Shown here piece after piece: positions 23,202-33,591 of a stretch of 64,000 bases of DNA. Positions within the stretch are counted from its first letter, which is position 1. Each line of letters starts with the position of its first letter. The position numbers and the translations under genes are program-made. This DNA is from Aureobasidium sp. EXF-3400 (Eukaryota > Ascomycota > Dothideomycetes > Dothideales > Saccotheciaceae): positions 1-64,000 of the forward strand of contig SWBL01000118.1 of the NCBI GenBank assembly GCA_024195585.1. The letters run 5' to 3'. The notes below the pieces were generated by a model that saw only the letters and a program-made list of their open reading frames with translations, did not search any database and was not told the origin of the DNA.

Positions 23202-24470
23202 ATGGTCTTGTTAGCAGGCCCTGCTCGGCGGCTACTTCCCATCCGCTCACCAATCCTCCGGCGACCTCATGGCGTCCGTCAAATTTCGATCCAGGCCGTC
23301 ATCGAACATGGCTGTAAGAATGCCAATGATTATCTCGACCTCATCCCTGTCGCATGTATGGAAGCCGTACACTCCACTGGTCTACCCTGGTTTGCTGCCA
23401 TACCCGTCTCCGCAGTCTTGATCCGATCACTCTTCATCTATCCCTTCTTGCAACGGCCTTTGCGTGAGAAGCTGGTTGATCGCGCCCAAATCCAACCTCT
23501 GCAAGATGCACAAATGAGTATTATAAGACGCGCGATGAAAAGGGCAACTTCTCGCCATCAAACCACCTACAGAAAGTTCTTGTTGTATGTGAACTCTTGG
23601 AATGTCAGACGCCGATTACAACGCTCCTTATTTGACCGAACAGCTGTTGGTCATAGATTCGCCATGTTCTTGACAACAATCTGGGTTTCCGACAGTTTGA
23701 GGAAATTGATGGGTGCAAAGGAAGGCTTGTTGAAGTTTATTCTGGGCCCTCTGGATTGGACGGTGAGCTGGTTTGTTCCCGCTTCTCTGCAGGAAGCAGG
23801 TCCTGGAGAGGCATTGGAGACAGCATCTGCCACTTCTACTCCTAGTCAAGTCACGACACAAGCTTCGCTTGACCGATTCCAATTCCCAACAGGCAACCAA
23901 GAGATCCAATTTCCAACAGACACCAAGGATTTCTGGTCTCCCACGGGGTCAGCACAGAGTGCAGCAGCAGAAACAGCACAGGATGCAGCAAGTCAAGCAG
24001 CACAGGAAACCACAACAGCTGTGGCCGATCACATCGACTCTCCCTGGTTTGATCCGACCCTCGTAACCGAAGGATTCTCCTGGTGTCCCGACTTGACAGC
24101 ATCCGATCCTACCATGATTCTTCCCATCATATTCAGCAGCAGCTTCTTCGCCAGCATATACTTCGCACCCCGCATACAAGGCACCGTGACCGCAACGATA
24201 GGCAATGAAGCGACTGAACGTCCGAAAGCGACAAACGGGCAAAGAATCATGATGACCATTGCAATGATGTCCATCATTCCTGCTCTGCAGATGCCTGCTG
24301 GACTTTTGCTCTACTTTTTGGCCAATATGGTTACAAATAACTTCATGTCGCGTTGGTTGGCCTACACGAAACCTATCCATCCTGCTCCAACGGCCTGCAA
24401 GCGACCTGTCAGAATGCAGCGTTTCAAGGATATTGCAGAGGATACGCTGCCCAATGTGACCAAGCGATAG
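23202..24470 (+). CDS. Oxa1/YidC-family mitochondrial insertase, probably Cox18 (Oxa2) type
   Basis: Inner-membrane insertase; Cox18 relatives translocate the Cox2 C-terminus. I place the start at 23202, an ATG 22 codons into an open frame from 23136, because the sequence then opens with MVLLAGPARRLLPIRSPILRRP, a good presequence (422 residues). Hydrophobic segments: TGLPWFAAIPVSAVLIRSLF (about 60), FAMFLTTIWVSDSLRKLM (about 145), MILPIIFSSSFFASIYFA (about 305) and MTIAMMSIIPALQMPAGLLLYFLANM (about 350), consistent with the five-helix fold. A Gln/Ala/Thr-rich insert (about 205-290) separates them and looks disordered. The single-exon structure and weak similarity to Oxa1 favour Cox18, but the subfamily is uncertain. 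Confidence 0.75.
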   Translation: MVLLAGPARRLLPIRSPILRRPHGVRQISIQAVIEHGCKNANDYLDLIPVACMEAVHSTGLPWFAAIPVSAVLIRSLFIYPFLQRPLREKLVDRAQIQPLQDAQMSIIRRAMKRATSRHQTTYRKFLLYVNSWNVRRRLQRSLFDRTAVGHRFAMFLTTIWVSDSLRKLMGAKEGLLKFILGPLDWTVSWFVPASLQEAGPGEALETASATSTPSQVTTQASLDRFQFPTGNQEIQFPTDTKDFWSPTGSAQSAAAETAQDAASQAAQETTTAVADHIDSPWFDPTLVTEGFSWCPDLTASDPTMILPIIFSSSFFASIYFAPRIQGTVTATIGNEATERPKATNGQRIMMTIAMMSIIPALQMPAGLLLYFLANMVTNNFMSRWLAYTKPIHPAPTACKRPVRMQRFKDIAEDTLPNVTKR

Positions 24471-24642
24471 ACTGGTCTGTCTACATTGCAAAAGTCAAGG
24501 GACGAGCAATCCAAACTTTCTTCAGTGGAACTGGCATAGGGAATATCTCCAGGATCATCTTTCATGTACACTATTATTGTATTTCTAGAGCATCGTACTC
24601 AAAGAACCAACGAACATTATGACACCCTCTCATCATCCTCTT

Positions 24643-25475
24643 CTACTTCTTCTTAACATCCTCCTCTGCATTCTCAACCACATCCACCATGAAACCACCT
24701 CCCAGCAGGATGGCCGGCTCATCGATACTATGATGTTCATAACTATTCACTCGAAATTAGCATCTGACCCTTTCAACCAGCATAAAAAACAAACATACCT
24801 CAAAGTCCCCACACCACCAGCATCCAACAACATACTCGGATTATCCGCAATATCCTTATTAATCCACCTCGCCGCAAAGGCCCTCAAAATATGTCCATGG
24901 GCCACAATCAACACATCATAAGGTTCAGCCTCTGCCTTGGGTCTCCCAATACTCTTACTATGCCATTTTTCTCTAATTTCAGCAATAACGGCGTCTAGTC
25001 TTTCAGTGATTTGTTCAGGGCTTTCTCCACCAGGACATCCATCTTTCCAGATATCCCATTTGTGGAGTCCTGCTTTACTGCGTTGCTCGCTGATATAGGC
25101 GGAAGTCAAGCCTTCATAATCGCCATAATCCCACTCGCGAACGGATTCTGTGACTTGCACTTTTGCTGCTGTTTTTACATTTTTATCGTCATGTTCTTTG
25201 TTCTCTTGCCAGGGCATTGGGTCTGCGCAACCGAGGTTTAGGAGTTCGAGTGTTCGTTGCGAGCGTGTGCGGGGGGAAACGTAGATGTGAGCGAGATTGC
25301 GAGGGACGATGAGGCGGTCGTCGCCGACTAGTGCGTTGCCGGTTGCGCGAATGCGCTTCTCGCCGTTTGCAGTGAGAGGGATGTCGGTGCTGCCGGTGTG
25401 GCGGCCATTGAGTGACCATTCGGTTTCGCCGTGGCGGATTATGAAGACGCGGGGGGTGATTTTTTTGTCGGCCAT
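24643..25475 (-). CDS. SHB17: Sedoheptulose-1,7-bisphosphatase SHB17 (histidine phosphatase fold)
   Basis: Hydrolyses sedoheptulose 1,7-bisphosphate in riboneogenesis, feeding the non-oxidative pentose phosphate pathway. Exons on the minus strand: 25475..24799 and 24742..24643, 258 residues. The phosphohistidine motif RHGETEW is at H15; REWDYGDYEGL and VAHGHILRAFAARW supply the other catalytic residues. The last exon reads SYEHHSIDEPAI, matching the SHB17 C-terminus after the LLDAGGVGTL segment, which sets it apart from other phosphoglycerate-mutase-like proteins. The stop lies at 24643, 172 bp from the convergent insertase gene. Confidence 0.87.
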
Positions 25476-26333
25476 GATGAGGAGGACTTAGATGGATGGC
25501 AGTGGTGCGAGAGTCAATGGGTGGAAGAGTGTTTTGTGTGCAGGTAGCGGGGTCTTGCGGATAAAGGTGAGCTTCGATATACAGACTACGTCACCGATGA
25601 CATTCTTCTAGAGTAAGTATGTCAGACGTCGTCGTTGTTCATTTATTTATCTGCACATCAATTTTGCTTTGCCGACGAGAGGGGAGATGCCGAAGTGTCC
25701 GGTTCATGACAGTGTGATTGTTGTGCATCGGCGTCTGTGTCTCTTGAGTTTGGTAAGCCGATAGAGAGACGCGGCAAAAAGTTATGCCCAAGGAAAGCTG
25801 TGGGTGGGATGACCCTGTTATCGGCAATTGACACTCTCACGATTAGTACAACTGACACTTCCCTTTCACGAAACACATGATTGGATCATGTAAGAGTTGT
25901 CCAGAATTTCTTTCTAAGAGAGGCCTGGTAAAGACACTTGAAGCGGTGGAATGTGTAGAACACATCTCGATTCGGCTTTTGGTTGCTCATACACGTATCT
26001 TTGCATAATTCGGTTCCTCAAAAGGAGCAGAGACTTTTTTCTTCACCTCATCTTTTTTACGAACTGTTTAAAGAAGCAAGAACATGACTTGGAAGAGATG
26101 AAAGGACAGAAATGGTAACGATCTGTGGGTTTGGCTATCGAGGCATTCATATTATCTTTACTTTTCTGGTGACAGTTACAAAGAAGCAATGCGGTTGGTG
26201 AAGAAGTCTTGTAGAATGGTCAGAACAATGGTCCAAGGGCGATTGAAAAACGTCTTCGTTGAGCTTTTAATTATTCATATATATTCGTATATACATTCGT
26301 ATGAGCATACCGTGATAAATCACAAATCTTCCC
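25476..26333. other. Intergenic region
   Basis: About 860 bp between the SHB17 start codon and the stop codon of the Gal80-like gene. It carries the SHB17 promoter (a TACGTCA half-CRE at about 25588) and an AT-rich 3' flank around 26265-26300. No gene is recognised. Confidence 0.4.
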
Positions 26334-27778
26334 TTACGAGGCAAGATCGCGGTTACCTCCGTTGTTGCTCAGGTCGTTGGGTCCGGATGAGGCACCGAAG
26401 CCCTCTGCTTCCAGAGACTGGACAGTTGTCTTGGGACCATCGGAGCCGACCTCACGGGTGATCTCGCGAGGCTTGACCTCTCTGTCGGCAATGATAGTAC
26501 CTTCTGCGTCGGCATCAACCTCGGCAGTGCTGCCCTGGATCGAGCCAGAAGATGCACCACTCGATGAACTGTCCTTGGACAAGTATGCAGCCTTCTCTCC
26601 GAATGGCTTGCTTCCATCGCCTCTCTGGAACATCTCCTCAATCAGCTCGTGACGCTTGAGAGCCAAGTTCCAGTCGCAGTAGGACTTGGTGTCTCCCTTG
26701 GCGTATGCCTCGTAGAGTCTACCGACGTTTTGTGCGGGGTGCTTGAGATCAGCCAACTCGTCAGCAGGCAACTCGATGTTCTCCGTCTTGTCGTTGCTGA
26801 GTTCGTGAAGCTGGATCTTGACGCCATCGTGGTTGATATCGAACATGGCAGATGGGCAGGTGACAAGGACCTCTCCCTTTTCACCGTTGATGGTCCATCT
26901 CAGTCCAGCTTCACCAGGGAAGGGAGCAGCGGAACGAAGACCGTAGTTTAGCAGAGTGCCTGACTTGAAGCGTCCCTGAAGAGAAATGTTGTCTGGTGTA
27001 TCCTTGGTGATCGTGTCGACAACCTTGCCCTTGTTTTCGAGATCGATGAGGTTGACCTTGGGACGCTCGATACCCATGATGGTATCGAAGGACTCCAACT
27101 CGCCGAAGACTTCGAGCAAGCAAGTGAAACCTGGGGATGTTAGGCAAATCTGATGCAATCTTGTTTTGATTGAAGCTTACTGTGAAGGAAGAAGATTGTG
27201 GCATGGTTACCACCAGCCTTTCTCTGAATGATGTACTTGTAACCAGTAGGAATTGCTGCGCCTCCAGCAATACCAGTGCAACCACTGAGCGAAGTGCTCA
27301 ACACTTTGCCAATCTTGCCATCGGCAATGATCTTTTGAACAGCCTTGACGACAGGAGCAGACTGGCCCTGCGATCCAAACATGGTCTTGATGCCCTTCTT
27401 GTTGGCCTCGCCGACCAACTCTCTGATCTGATCCATGTTGGATGCCAAAGGCAATTCGGTGTACACATTCTTGCCAGCCTCGACAACAGGCTTCAACAGC
27501 TTGTAGTGTCCCTCAACACCAACGATACAGACGACCAGGTCGACGTTCTTGTCCTCGGCCAAGTCCTTTGCTGAGTCGTAGGCCTTGACATCTCCATCCA
27601 ACTTGTAGTGCTCAATAGACTTCTTTGCGCTGTCAACAGACGAGTTACACAGAGCAGTGATCTGGTAGTGAGCCTTGCCCTGCTCGGAAAGGAGGTAAGG
27701 AAGATGCGCTGTGCTGGCCCAGCTGGTGGCCTTGGAGCCGGTGGAAAGACCGATGATACCGACACGAATGGGAGACAT
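26334..27778 (-). CDS. Gal80-like protein (Gfo/Idh/MocA oxidoreductase fold)
   Basis: Exons on the minus strand: 27778..27181 and 27130..26334, 464 residues. The N-terminal Rossmann motif is PIRVGIIGLSTGSKATSWASTAHLPYLL, followed by ITALCNSS and VDLVVCIVGVEGHYKLLKPVVEAGKNVYTELPLA, the pattern of Gal80-like and MocA-type NAD(P)-binding proteins. The C-terminal domain (about 200-400) is the dehydrogenase-like alpha/beta part. The last 70 residues are Ser/Gly-rich and probably disordered. The ATG at 27778 was preferred over one 26 codons upstream because PIRVG lies next to it. Filamentous fungi often use such proteins outside galactose control, so it may be an enzyme or a regulator. Confidence 0.78.
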
Positions 27779-29008
27779 GATGTGAGTATTTAATTGGGAG
27801 ATATGTTTGGAAGGAAACAAAATCCAAGAGAAGGTGATTGCTAGAGCGGAAGGCACAGCGATATCGATGTTGACGACGACTTCATGTCGTCATCCTGCTT
27901 TTTGTGTGGAGCTCTCTAGAAACATCCTTAAAGAGCAAATGCATCCAAGTAAGCTTGCAATACTTACTGGACTGAGCGGGTTGCAAATGTTACTTCCACG
28001 GTCACTGGCTTCTTCTATGGACAGTAGAAGTATTCGAGTACAAGTTAGTGACACTGATTGGGACTTGTGTTGATGTAAATGCCAGGATGTCGCGACAGCT
28101 TCGGCCCGAGATGACAGGCGTGACATGCCCCGGAGTTTACGGCGCTTAGGTTCACAGTTCATTCCTCTCCAATTCTCCGACATGTCAATGCTCAAGGCAG
28201 GCAAACAACAACATGCCCTATTCTTCACTCTCATACCGCTCGTCATCGCGCCATTCGGCTGGCCTCTAAATTCCCAGCACGTGCTCGTGGTTCAATGCTT
28301 TGACGGCCCGCTGCCAGTTGGTTCCTGGCTGAAGGCTGAAGCTCGTACCGATATTATAGACTTCGTCTAGACTCAGAATTTTGCTAATGTCTCTCGCTTC
28401 CTCGGGAATCTCTACACTCATACAACACTCGAAAAACCGATCAAGCTCTCCTTAGCAACACCAAGGTCGAGCAGTGGTATCGGAGAAAATCGCGACAGCA
28501 CATGTACTTGGTAGCCAGTGTGTGCCATCCATTTGACAGACGGGACGCTCGAGAAAACAGTCAACGATTTCCCCAGAAAATGCTTGAGAACGGGTGGGCC
28601 AACTTATGGAAGACTTTTAGCCGGTTCTGGAACGCTTGGAGCATTGGCAACGCCTTTCACCCTTTGACATGCTTCCGCTATCACTGTCTAGACAGTGGCG
28701 CTCCCGACGAAAAATGCAGGTGTAGCTTCGCTGCCCTGAGTCGTCTCCCAGATCTGTGCTTGATGAAGAGCTTCCCCTAGTGGAAGGTCGCTAAGCAATT
28801 AGGACAGGCTCTCTTGCCCTAAGCAACACCCTCGATGTGTCCAAGTTGGAAAATATCAAGGTCGTAGATCGCAAGGTAAGTGGATCTCAATATGTAGATG
28901 GTCTAATATATATACGCCGTCCTTTCGTCGCATATTGTATCTCAGCATCTCATCTTCTCTTCATTCATTCCAATACCTGGTTCATCTACCACATACTCTC
29001 GCTACAAG
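27779..29008. promoter_or_regulatory. 1.2-kb divergent region with E-box palindrome and TATA box
   Basis: No coding sequence recognised. AGCACGTGCT at 28276-28285 is a 10-bp palindrome around the CACGTG core used by bHLH factors. TATATATA at 28907-28914 lies about 95 bp upstream of the GH5 start codon and is a credible TATA box, followed by C/T-rich sequence. Confidence 0.5.
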
Positions 29009-30397
29009 ATGAGACCTTCGACTCTCCTTCTCGCCGCCTCCGGCTCTGCAGTTCTTGCTGCCCCTACTCCTAGTCTGATTGGAGACCTTCTCAGCCTCAC
29101 AAACAGTGTCATCACCACAGTGACTTCCACCGTCACCAACAACTTGGCCCAGCAGGTCGCTGCTCTTGGCTGCACTCTGCAGACCAATGCCAATCAGCAC
29201 GGTCAGATCGTCAGCTCAGTCGCTCTTGCCATCCAGCAAATTGAGGTTGCTGCTAAAAGATTTACCCAATCCTGCAACTGGTCCAAGCCTGGAAAGCAGT
29301 ACATTGACTGGAAGACCTACAAAGCCAATGGTGTTAACCTTGGCGCTTGGTTGGAAATCGAGCAGAACTATGACACTCAATGGTGGGCCGACAACGTCGG
29401 ATCCTTCCCAGACGAGTGGACATGGTGTTCGACTGTAGGCTTCTCAGTCTGTGGACCTATCCTCGAGAAGCGCTACGCTTCCTTCTTCACCATTGCCGAT
29501 ATCGACAAGATGGGTGCCAAGGGTATCAACACCCTCCGTATTCCTACCACCTACGCAGCCTGGACCAAGGTTCCTGGCAGCCAGCTTTACTCCGGAAACC
29601 AGCAGAGCTACCTCAGAGTCCTCACCAACTACGCCATCGACAAGTACAACATGCACGTTATTGTCGGTCTTCACTCCCTGCCCGGTGGTGTCAACACCCT
29701 TTCCATCGGTGAAGCCTTTGGCCACGATGCTTGGTTCCAGAACAGCACCAACCTCGACTACAGCTTCAAGGCCATTGACTCCATCTTGACTTTCATAAAG
29801 ACCTCTGGCCGCCAGAACGCTTTCACCATTGCACCTATCAACGAAGCCTCTGACAACTTCGCTGGCTTTGCTACTCCTGCTGGTCTCACTGATGCCGGTG
29901 TTAACTGGATTAACACCTATATCAAGGGTGTTTTCACCAGAATTGCAAAAGTAGACAAGAGAATTCCTCTGATGCTTCAAGATTCGTTCTTTAGCGAAAT
30001 GTTCTGGTCACCTTTCTACCCAGCAGGATCGAACTTGGTAATCGACTCGCACATCTACTTCTTCGCCGCCGCTGGAGCTTACTCTCAATACGTCCCTGCC
30101 GCCGTCTGCGGTCAAGCCAAGTACATCGGTCAGGGCGACGGCAAGTTTCCTGTCTTCATTGGCGAATGGTCTCTGCAGACTCTTTACAACAACACTCTGA
30201 GCAACAGAAAGACTCTCTACGATACCCAGGTTTACGCTTACCAAAAGTATGCTTCTGGAGGCGCTTTCTGGAATGGAAAGATGTTGAACACTGTTGATGG
30301 TGTTGATGGTGAGGGAAAGCTGCAGGATTACTGGTCGTGGGAGGGTTTGGCTGATGCTGGTGTTGTTTCTAACACTATTGATCAGTCTTACTGCTAA
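29009..30397 (+). CDS. Secreted GH5 exo-beta-1,3-glucanase
   Basis: Cell-wall or extracellular glucan hydrolase, 462 residues, no introns. The signal peptide is MRPSTLLLAASGSAVLAAP, with probable cleavage near residue 18. A Thr/Val/Asn-rich segment of about 80 residues precedes the catalytic domain, which starts near NGVNLGAWL. The general acid/base is E279 in APINEASD and the nucleophile is E386 in FIGEWSLQ. HSLPGG and the aromatic WSPFYPAGSN loop agree with exo-1,3-glucanases. The 3' 60 bp of the gene and its 3' flank (30338-30547) are duplicated at 33592-33796. Confidence 0.9.
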   Translation: MRPSTLLLAASGSAVLAAPTPSLIGDLLSLTNSVITTVTSTVTNNLAQQVAALGCTLQTNANQHGQIVSSVALAIQQIEVAAKRFTQSCNWSKPGKQYIDWKTYKANGVNLGAWLEIEQNYDTQWWADNVGSFPDEWTWCSTVGFSVCGPILEKRYASFFTIADIDKMGAKGINTLRIPTTYAAWTKVPGSQLYSGNQQSYLRVLTNYAIDKYNMHVIVGLHSLPGGVNTLSIGEAFGHDAWFQNSTNLDYSFKAIDSILTFIKTSGRQNAFTIAPINEASDNFAGFATPAGLTDAGVNWINTYIKGVFTRIAKVDKRIPLMLQDSFFSEMFWSPFYPAGSNLVIDSHIYFFAAAGAYSQYVPAAVCGQAKYIGQGDGKFPVFIGEWSLQTLYNNTLSNRKTLYDTQVYAYQKYASGGAFWNGKMLNTVDGVDGEGKLQDYWSWEGLADAGVVSNTIDQSYC

Positions 30398-30547
30398 AGG
30401 TTTGATAGGAAAGTCAGGGTACCAGATTTGTTGTGCTTTTACGGGAGTTGAGATGTTTGAGGATACCAGTTCTTTCATATTTTGTTTTGGGATTGAGCAC
30501 AGGAAATAGCACCAATATTGTATATAGCTAAAATTTCATTCGTTCAT
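30338..30547 (+). repeat. Direct repeat copy A: 3' end of GH5 gene plus 3' flank
   Basis: About 210 bp, highly similar to 33592-33796, same orientation. It covers the last GH5 codons (WEGLADAGVVSNTIDQSYC), the stop and the 3' flank through GAGCACAGGAAATAGCACC and AATTTCATT. Similarity stops abruptly at about 30547, where the sequence passes into the Cys-rich gene fragment. Confidence 0.9.
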
Positions 30548-30941
30548 CCCGAGAAGGACCAGGTCAAACTTCCCATGGAGCCACGACTATCCCAAGCTAT
30601 GCGACGATTGTACTCGTACCTGGGACATCATAATGAAGGCACGCGGCCACGCGAGCAAAGATGTCGAGAGCAGTCGCAAATTCATCAAGAAGCACCCGAC
30701 GAAAAATGTCGAAGAACTTATCGAGTTTATCATGGAGAGGAGACTTGACGAAGACAAGCCTGATCCAAAGGCTAAGTCAGAACCCAAGCCCAAGTCAAAG
30801 CTCAAGCCCGATGAGCCCACCCCAAAGGCCAAGCCAGAACCCATCCCTGAGCCAGGAGCTGCAAGACGCAGTGGTAGAGACAGACAACCAGTTCAGCGCT
30901 TCAGAGAAACCATCTCGGAACGCGATACCAAGAACTTGTAG
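30541..30941 (+). pseudogene. 5'-truncated fragment of the Cys-rich family (related to 32328-33578)
   Basis: The open frame running into 30941 reads SNFPWSHDYPKLCDDC-TRTWD, then a basic segment, then a PKAKSEPKPKSK repeat region and a RRSGRDRQPVQRF tail. The first part matches the second Cys module of the gene at 32328 (SNFKWEKDHYKLCLPC-QQTWN). The frame has no start codon before the homology; its 5' end coincides with the end of direct repeat A, so the fragment seems cut at the junction. A shorter protein could start at 30633 (102 residues), but that would lose the Cys module. Confidence 0.55.
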
Positions 30942-31163
30942 AACCCAACTCGCTGTCTGTTGACTTTATAGGCCAATGGTTCGCCGTCACGACACGTCGT
31001 GCAAGCAACATTTCGCTGGACAACATGCATAACTTCGCTTGAAAGGAATCACGACACGTATGAAGTAATTAGCGATGACAAACAGTTTCAGATAAAGATT
31101 TGTATGAATATGAAAAAAGCAGTCTTGCATTCATTTCCAGATGTCACCTAGTGTGGTGACTTT

Positions 31164-31838
31164 GTGCATCCATCCAGGTTTTACCTAATTTTCGTCTTGG
31201 CCTGCTCCCATGGACTTGTAAACAGCCATAACACATTCCGGCGCCATGGCAAGATACTTTTCTTCATTTCCTTGGACAACTCTGATTGGAGGTCAAGGGA
31301 TGCCATCGAAGTAAGCCCAGCTTGCAGCACCGATAAAATTTCATGCATTCAACCAATCTACACACAGAACCGTATACCTCTACAAGTGGCATGGGTGCTC
31401 GTTGGATCGGATACGATAACGTTATCGCCAATGCACGTCACGGTACCCTGCCCGCTGATATGCATAAGTTCAGCAGCTGCAGCTATGTGCGTCTTCTCGT
31501 TAAGGAGGGTTATACCTTTCACATCAGGCCATTGCTAAGGGTCAAGCAGTCGGAAGCAAGACCATTGCACGTCATCGCCTTTGAAGGAGACACTGCAGAT
31601 GTGTTCAACACTCTCAATACCAGTCTTCCTTTTGAGTGTGTAGGCCGAAATGATGCGGTCATTGCAGGCTTTGCAGACGCGGTCCCTGAGGACATGAGAG
31701 ACGTAAGTTATTCCAAGGTCACCCTAGCACACCAACATAAGCAAGGAGGCAGAATCGGAAATCCGCCGTGTTGCATGACCGATCATGGTTGTACTCACGA
31801 CCCCGGTGTCAGGACAATCCAGATGTACCAACGGTGAC
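31164..31838 (+). pseudogene. Orphan gene relic, paralog of 50627-51292
   Basis: Unrecognised family. The clearest part is GMGARWIGYDNVIANARHG, then YVRLLVKEGYTFHIRPLL, then AFEGDTADVFNTLNTSLP and AGFADAVPEDMRD, which aligns segment by segment with the locus at 50627 (RWQYGYDNVIDNARHG, YIRLLTKPGYTVHIRPVL, AAVPPDVRN). An upstream segment in another frame (HGKILFFISLDNSDW) also aligns. GTAAGC at about 31312 with CACAG at 31367, and GTAAGT at 31702, could be introns, so it might be a spliced gene rather than a relic. No clear start codon. Confidence 0.5.
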
Positions 31839-31852
31839 ATGTTCTTTGGCTG

Positions 31853-32047
31853 CCTCCCCATCTGCTGAATTTTGTCACTCTCCTCACTCCCACGATAACA
31901 CACACGTAGCGCTTGAAGCTATCGAAATGCACAATTCCTTCTTAGACGGTGGTAAAGTCCATAGAGAGTAAATTAAAATCACGACTATCTGTCAAAGGAA
32001 CTGTGCATTTCTATATCTGTAAGTGACAGAATTCTGCACATGGGGAG
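31853..32047. mobile_element. MITE-like inverted-repeat element 1
   Basis: 195 bp bounded by CCTCCCCA and TGGGGAGG. The left end (CCTCCCCATCTGCTGAATTT, then TGTCACT) is the near-perfect reverse complement of the right end. Internal arms also pair imperfectly: GAAATGCACAATTCC on the left against the complement of GGAACTGTGCATTTC on the right. No ORF. No target-site duplication could be identified with confidence. Confidence 0.7.
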
Positions 32048-32109
32048 GATAGACAAATGCATCGACCTACTGGCAAATCGCGTGTAAATAATTAGTTACA
32101 GTGAGACAA

Positions 32110-32321
32110 CCTCCCCATGTGCTGAATTCTGTCACTCTTCTCGCTCTCACGACAACACATACGTGGTGATAGAGCTATCAAAATGCATATTTTCTTTCAT
32201 ACGGTAGTAACGTCCAGAGAGAGTCGATGATGTTACGACTCTCAGTGGATGTGTTCTATATATCGAAGCAACTGTGCATTTCTATAGCTGTCCGCGTGAC
32301 AAAACTTTGCACATGGGGAGG
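32110..32321. mobile_element. MITE-like inverted-repeat element 2
   Basis: 212 bp, same family and orientation as the element at 31853, separated from it by 62 bp. Left end CCTCCCCATGTGCTGAATTC, then TGTCACT; right end GTGACAAAACTTTGCACATG, then GGGAGG. Internal arms again carry AAAATGCATA / TGTGCATTTC and a central pair GAGAGTCG / CGACTCTC. It ends 6 bp before the ATG of the Cys-rich gene at 32328. Confidence 0.7.
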
Positions 32322-32327
32322 TGTGAG

Positions 32328-33578
32328 ATGTCAGCCGCAAGCTTCAACAGTTTTCGGAAGAACCATTCCATGCTCGAGTGGGCTCAGATCATCGACCAAT
32401 GGCGGGAAGCATGGCGCTATCGTGGTGCTACCGGATTCTATGGGCCGATTCCCAAGGATGTCCCCTGCGAAACCTGTCTGGCCGAGCCCGAGGACAAGAT
32501 GGGGCGGGCCATTCTAGGCGAGAACAAGGGTCACATTCTGTGTGCAAGCTGCGTGCGAGCGTGGAATAGACACTTTAGGCCCAAACTTCGCGACGACATG
32601 AGCTAATCGGAGCTCGACGACCTGTGGCTCGATTTCAATGCTTATATCACCGAGCGCAGCGCACCAAAGGCAGCAGACCCTGAGTGCATCTGCTCGACCG
32701 CCGAACATCCTGTCATCGCCACAGAAAACGTACCTTCAAATTTCAAATGGGAAAAGGACCATTACAAGTTGTGCTTGCCTTGTCAGCAAACTTGGAACAC
32801 ATACACCACCCTAAACCCACAGCCGCATGTCATCAGATGGTAGAATAAGCATTCAATGGAAACTCTCGAGCAATTCAGACAATATTGTCTTGAATACGCC
32901 GCCAGACGTCAGGCCAGGCAAGCTGAGATCATGTGTGTGTGTAGTAAGTGGTCACTGCAGTCGTACCTGAGCGACATGTTCTTGAGATGTTCCAGACCCG
33001 ATGCGGCCACGACTTCAGAACGCTGGCTATGGCTTCTAAAGGGTGTCCCCTCAGTCGGCGATACGCTCGTCGAAAACAAGCAGATGGAGCAGCCGGAGAT
33101 TTTGACCAAGATTCACAAGCTGCTAGGCAAGCTGCCCAAAACGGAAGAGCCAAAGGAGCTTGACGATGACCGTCGCAAGAAGAGAAAGCTACTTGAGGAG
33201 GTTAATGACCTCAACCACGATGTCTTGGTGCCTATCGAGGACGGCACTGAGAAGTACGATGCCGACCCTGACTTCGAACCCTCTACCGACCCTTCCACCC
33301 CTCCCACCACAGAACCCGTGATCGACCCCAAGGCCAAGGTCGAGGAGCCATGCCTCCTTGAGCTAAGCAAAGTTTGGCCAGTAACTTCCTTGAGCCAAGA
33401 CGCCAATTGGAACCTTGAATTCGCCCGCTATATGCGCTCCCTTCGCGACAACGTCTGCGGACCAGCATCTGCTGCGCTCCAGCGACTCCTTATCTACATG
33501 TTGGTCGCTCAGGCCGCCGGTTTCGCCGCATCCCTCCATGAGAAATCTGATTTGATCGCAAACGCTCTAGCAGGATAG
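32328..33578 (+). pseudogene. Cys-rich (zinc-binding-like) gene of unknown family, interrupted by two in-frame stops
   Basis: One reading frame runs from ATG 32328 to the stop at 33578 (417 codons with stop), broken only by TAA at 32604-32606 and TAG at 32841-32843. Module 1 has CETC ... LCASCVRAWN; module 2, after the first stop, has CIC ... SNFKWEKDHYKLCLPCQQTWN. Both fit a C-x(1-2)-C, then LC-x2-C-x3-W pattern, like a treble-clef zinc site. After the second stop come a charged region (DDDRRKKRKLLEEVNDLN), an Asp/Pro/Thr-rich linker and a C-terminal helical part. Both stops can arise from CAA or CAG by C-to-T change. Readthrough or three separate genes seems less likely. No function can be assigned. 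Confidence 0.6.
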
Positions 33579-33591
33579 AACGCCAGCAAAC

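Noticed and set aside
29444..29980. 178-codon minus-strand frame over the GH5 gene
   Set aside because: Shadow of the GH5 coding sequence; the codon pattern belongs to the plus strand.
30633..30941. Independent 102-residue charged protein
   Set aside because: The same frame continues upstream with sequence homologous to the Cys-rich family, so it is better read as a truncated copy.
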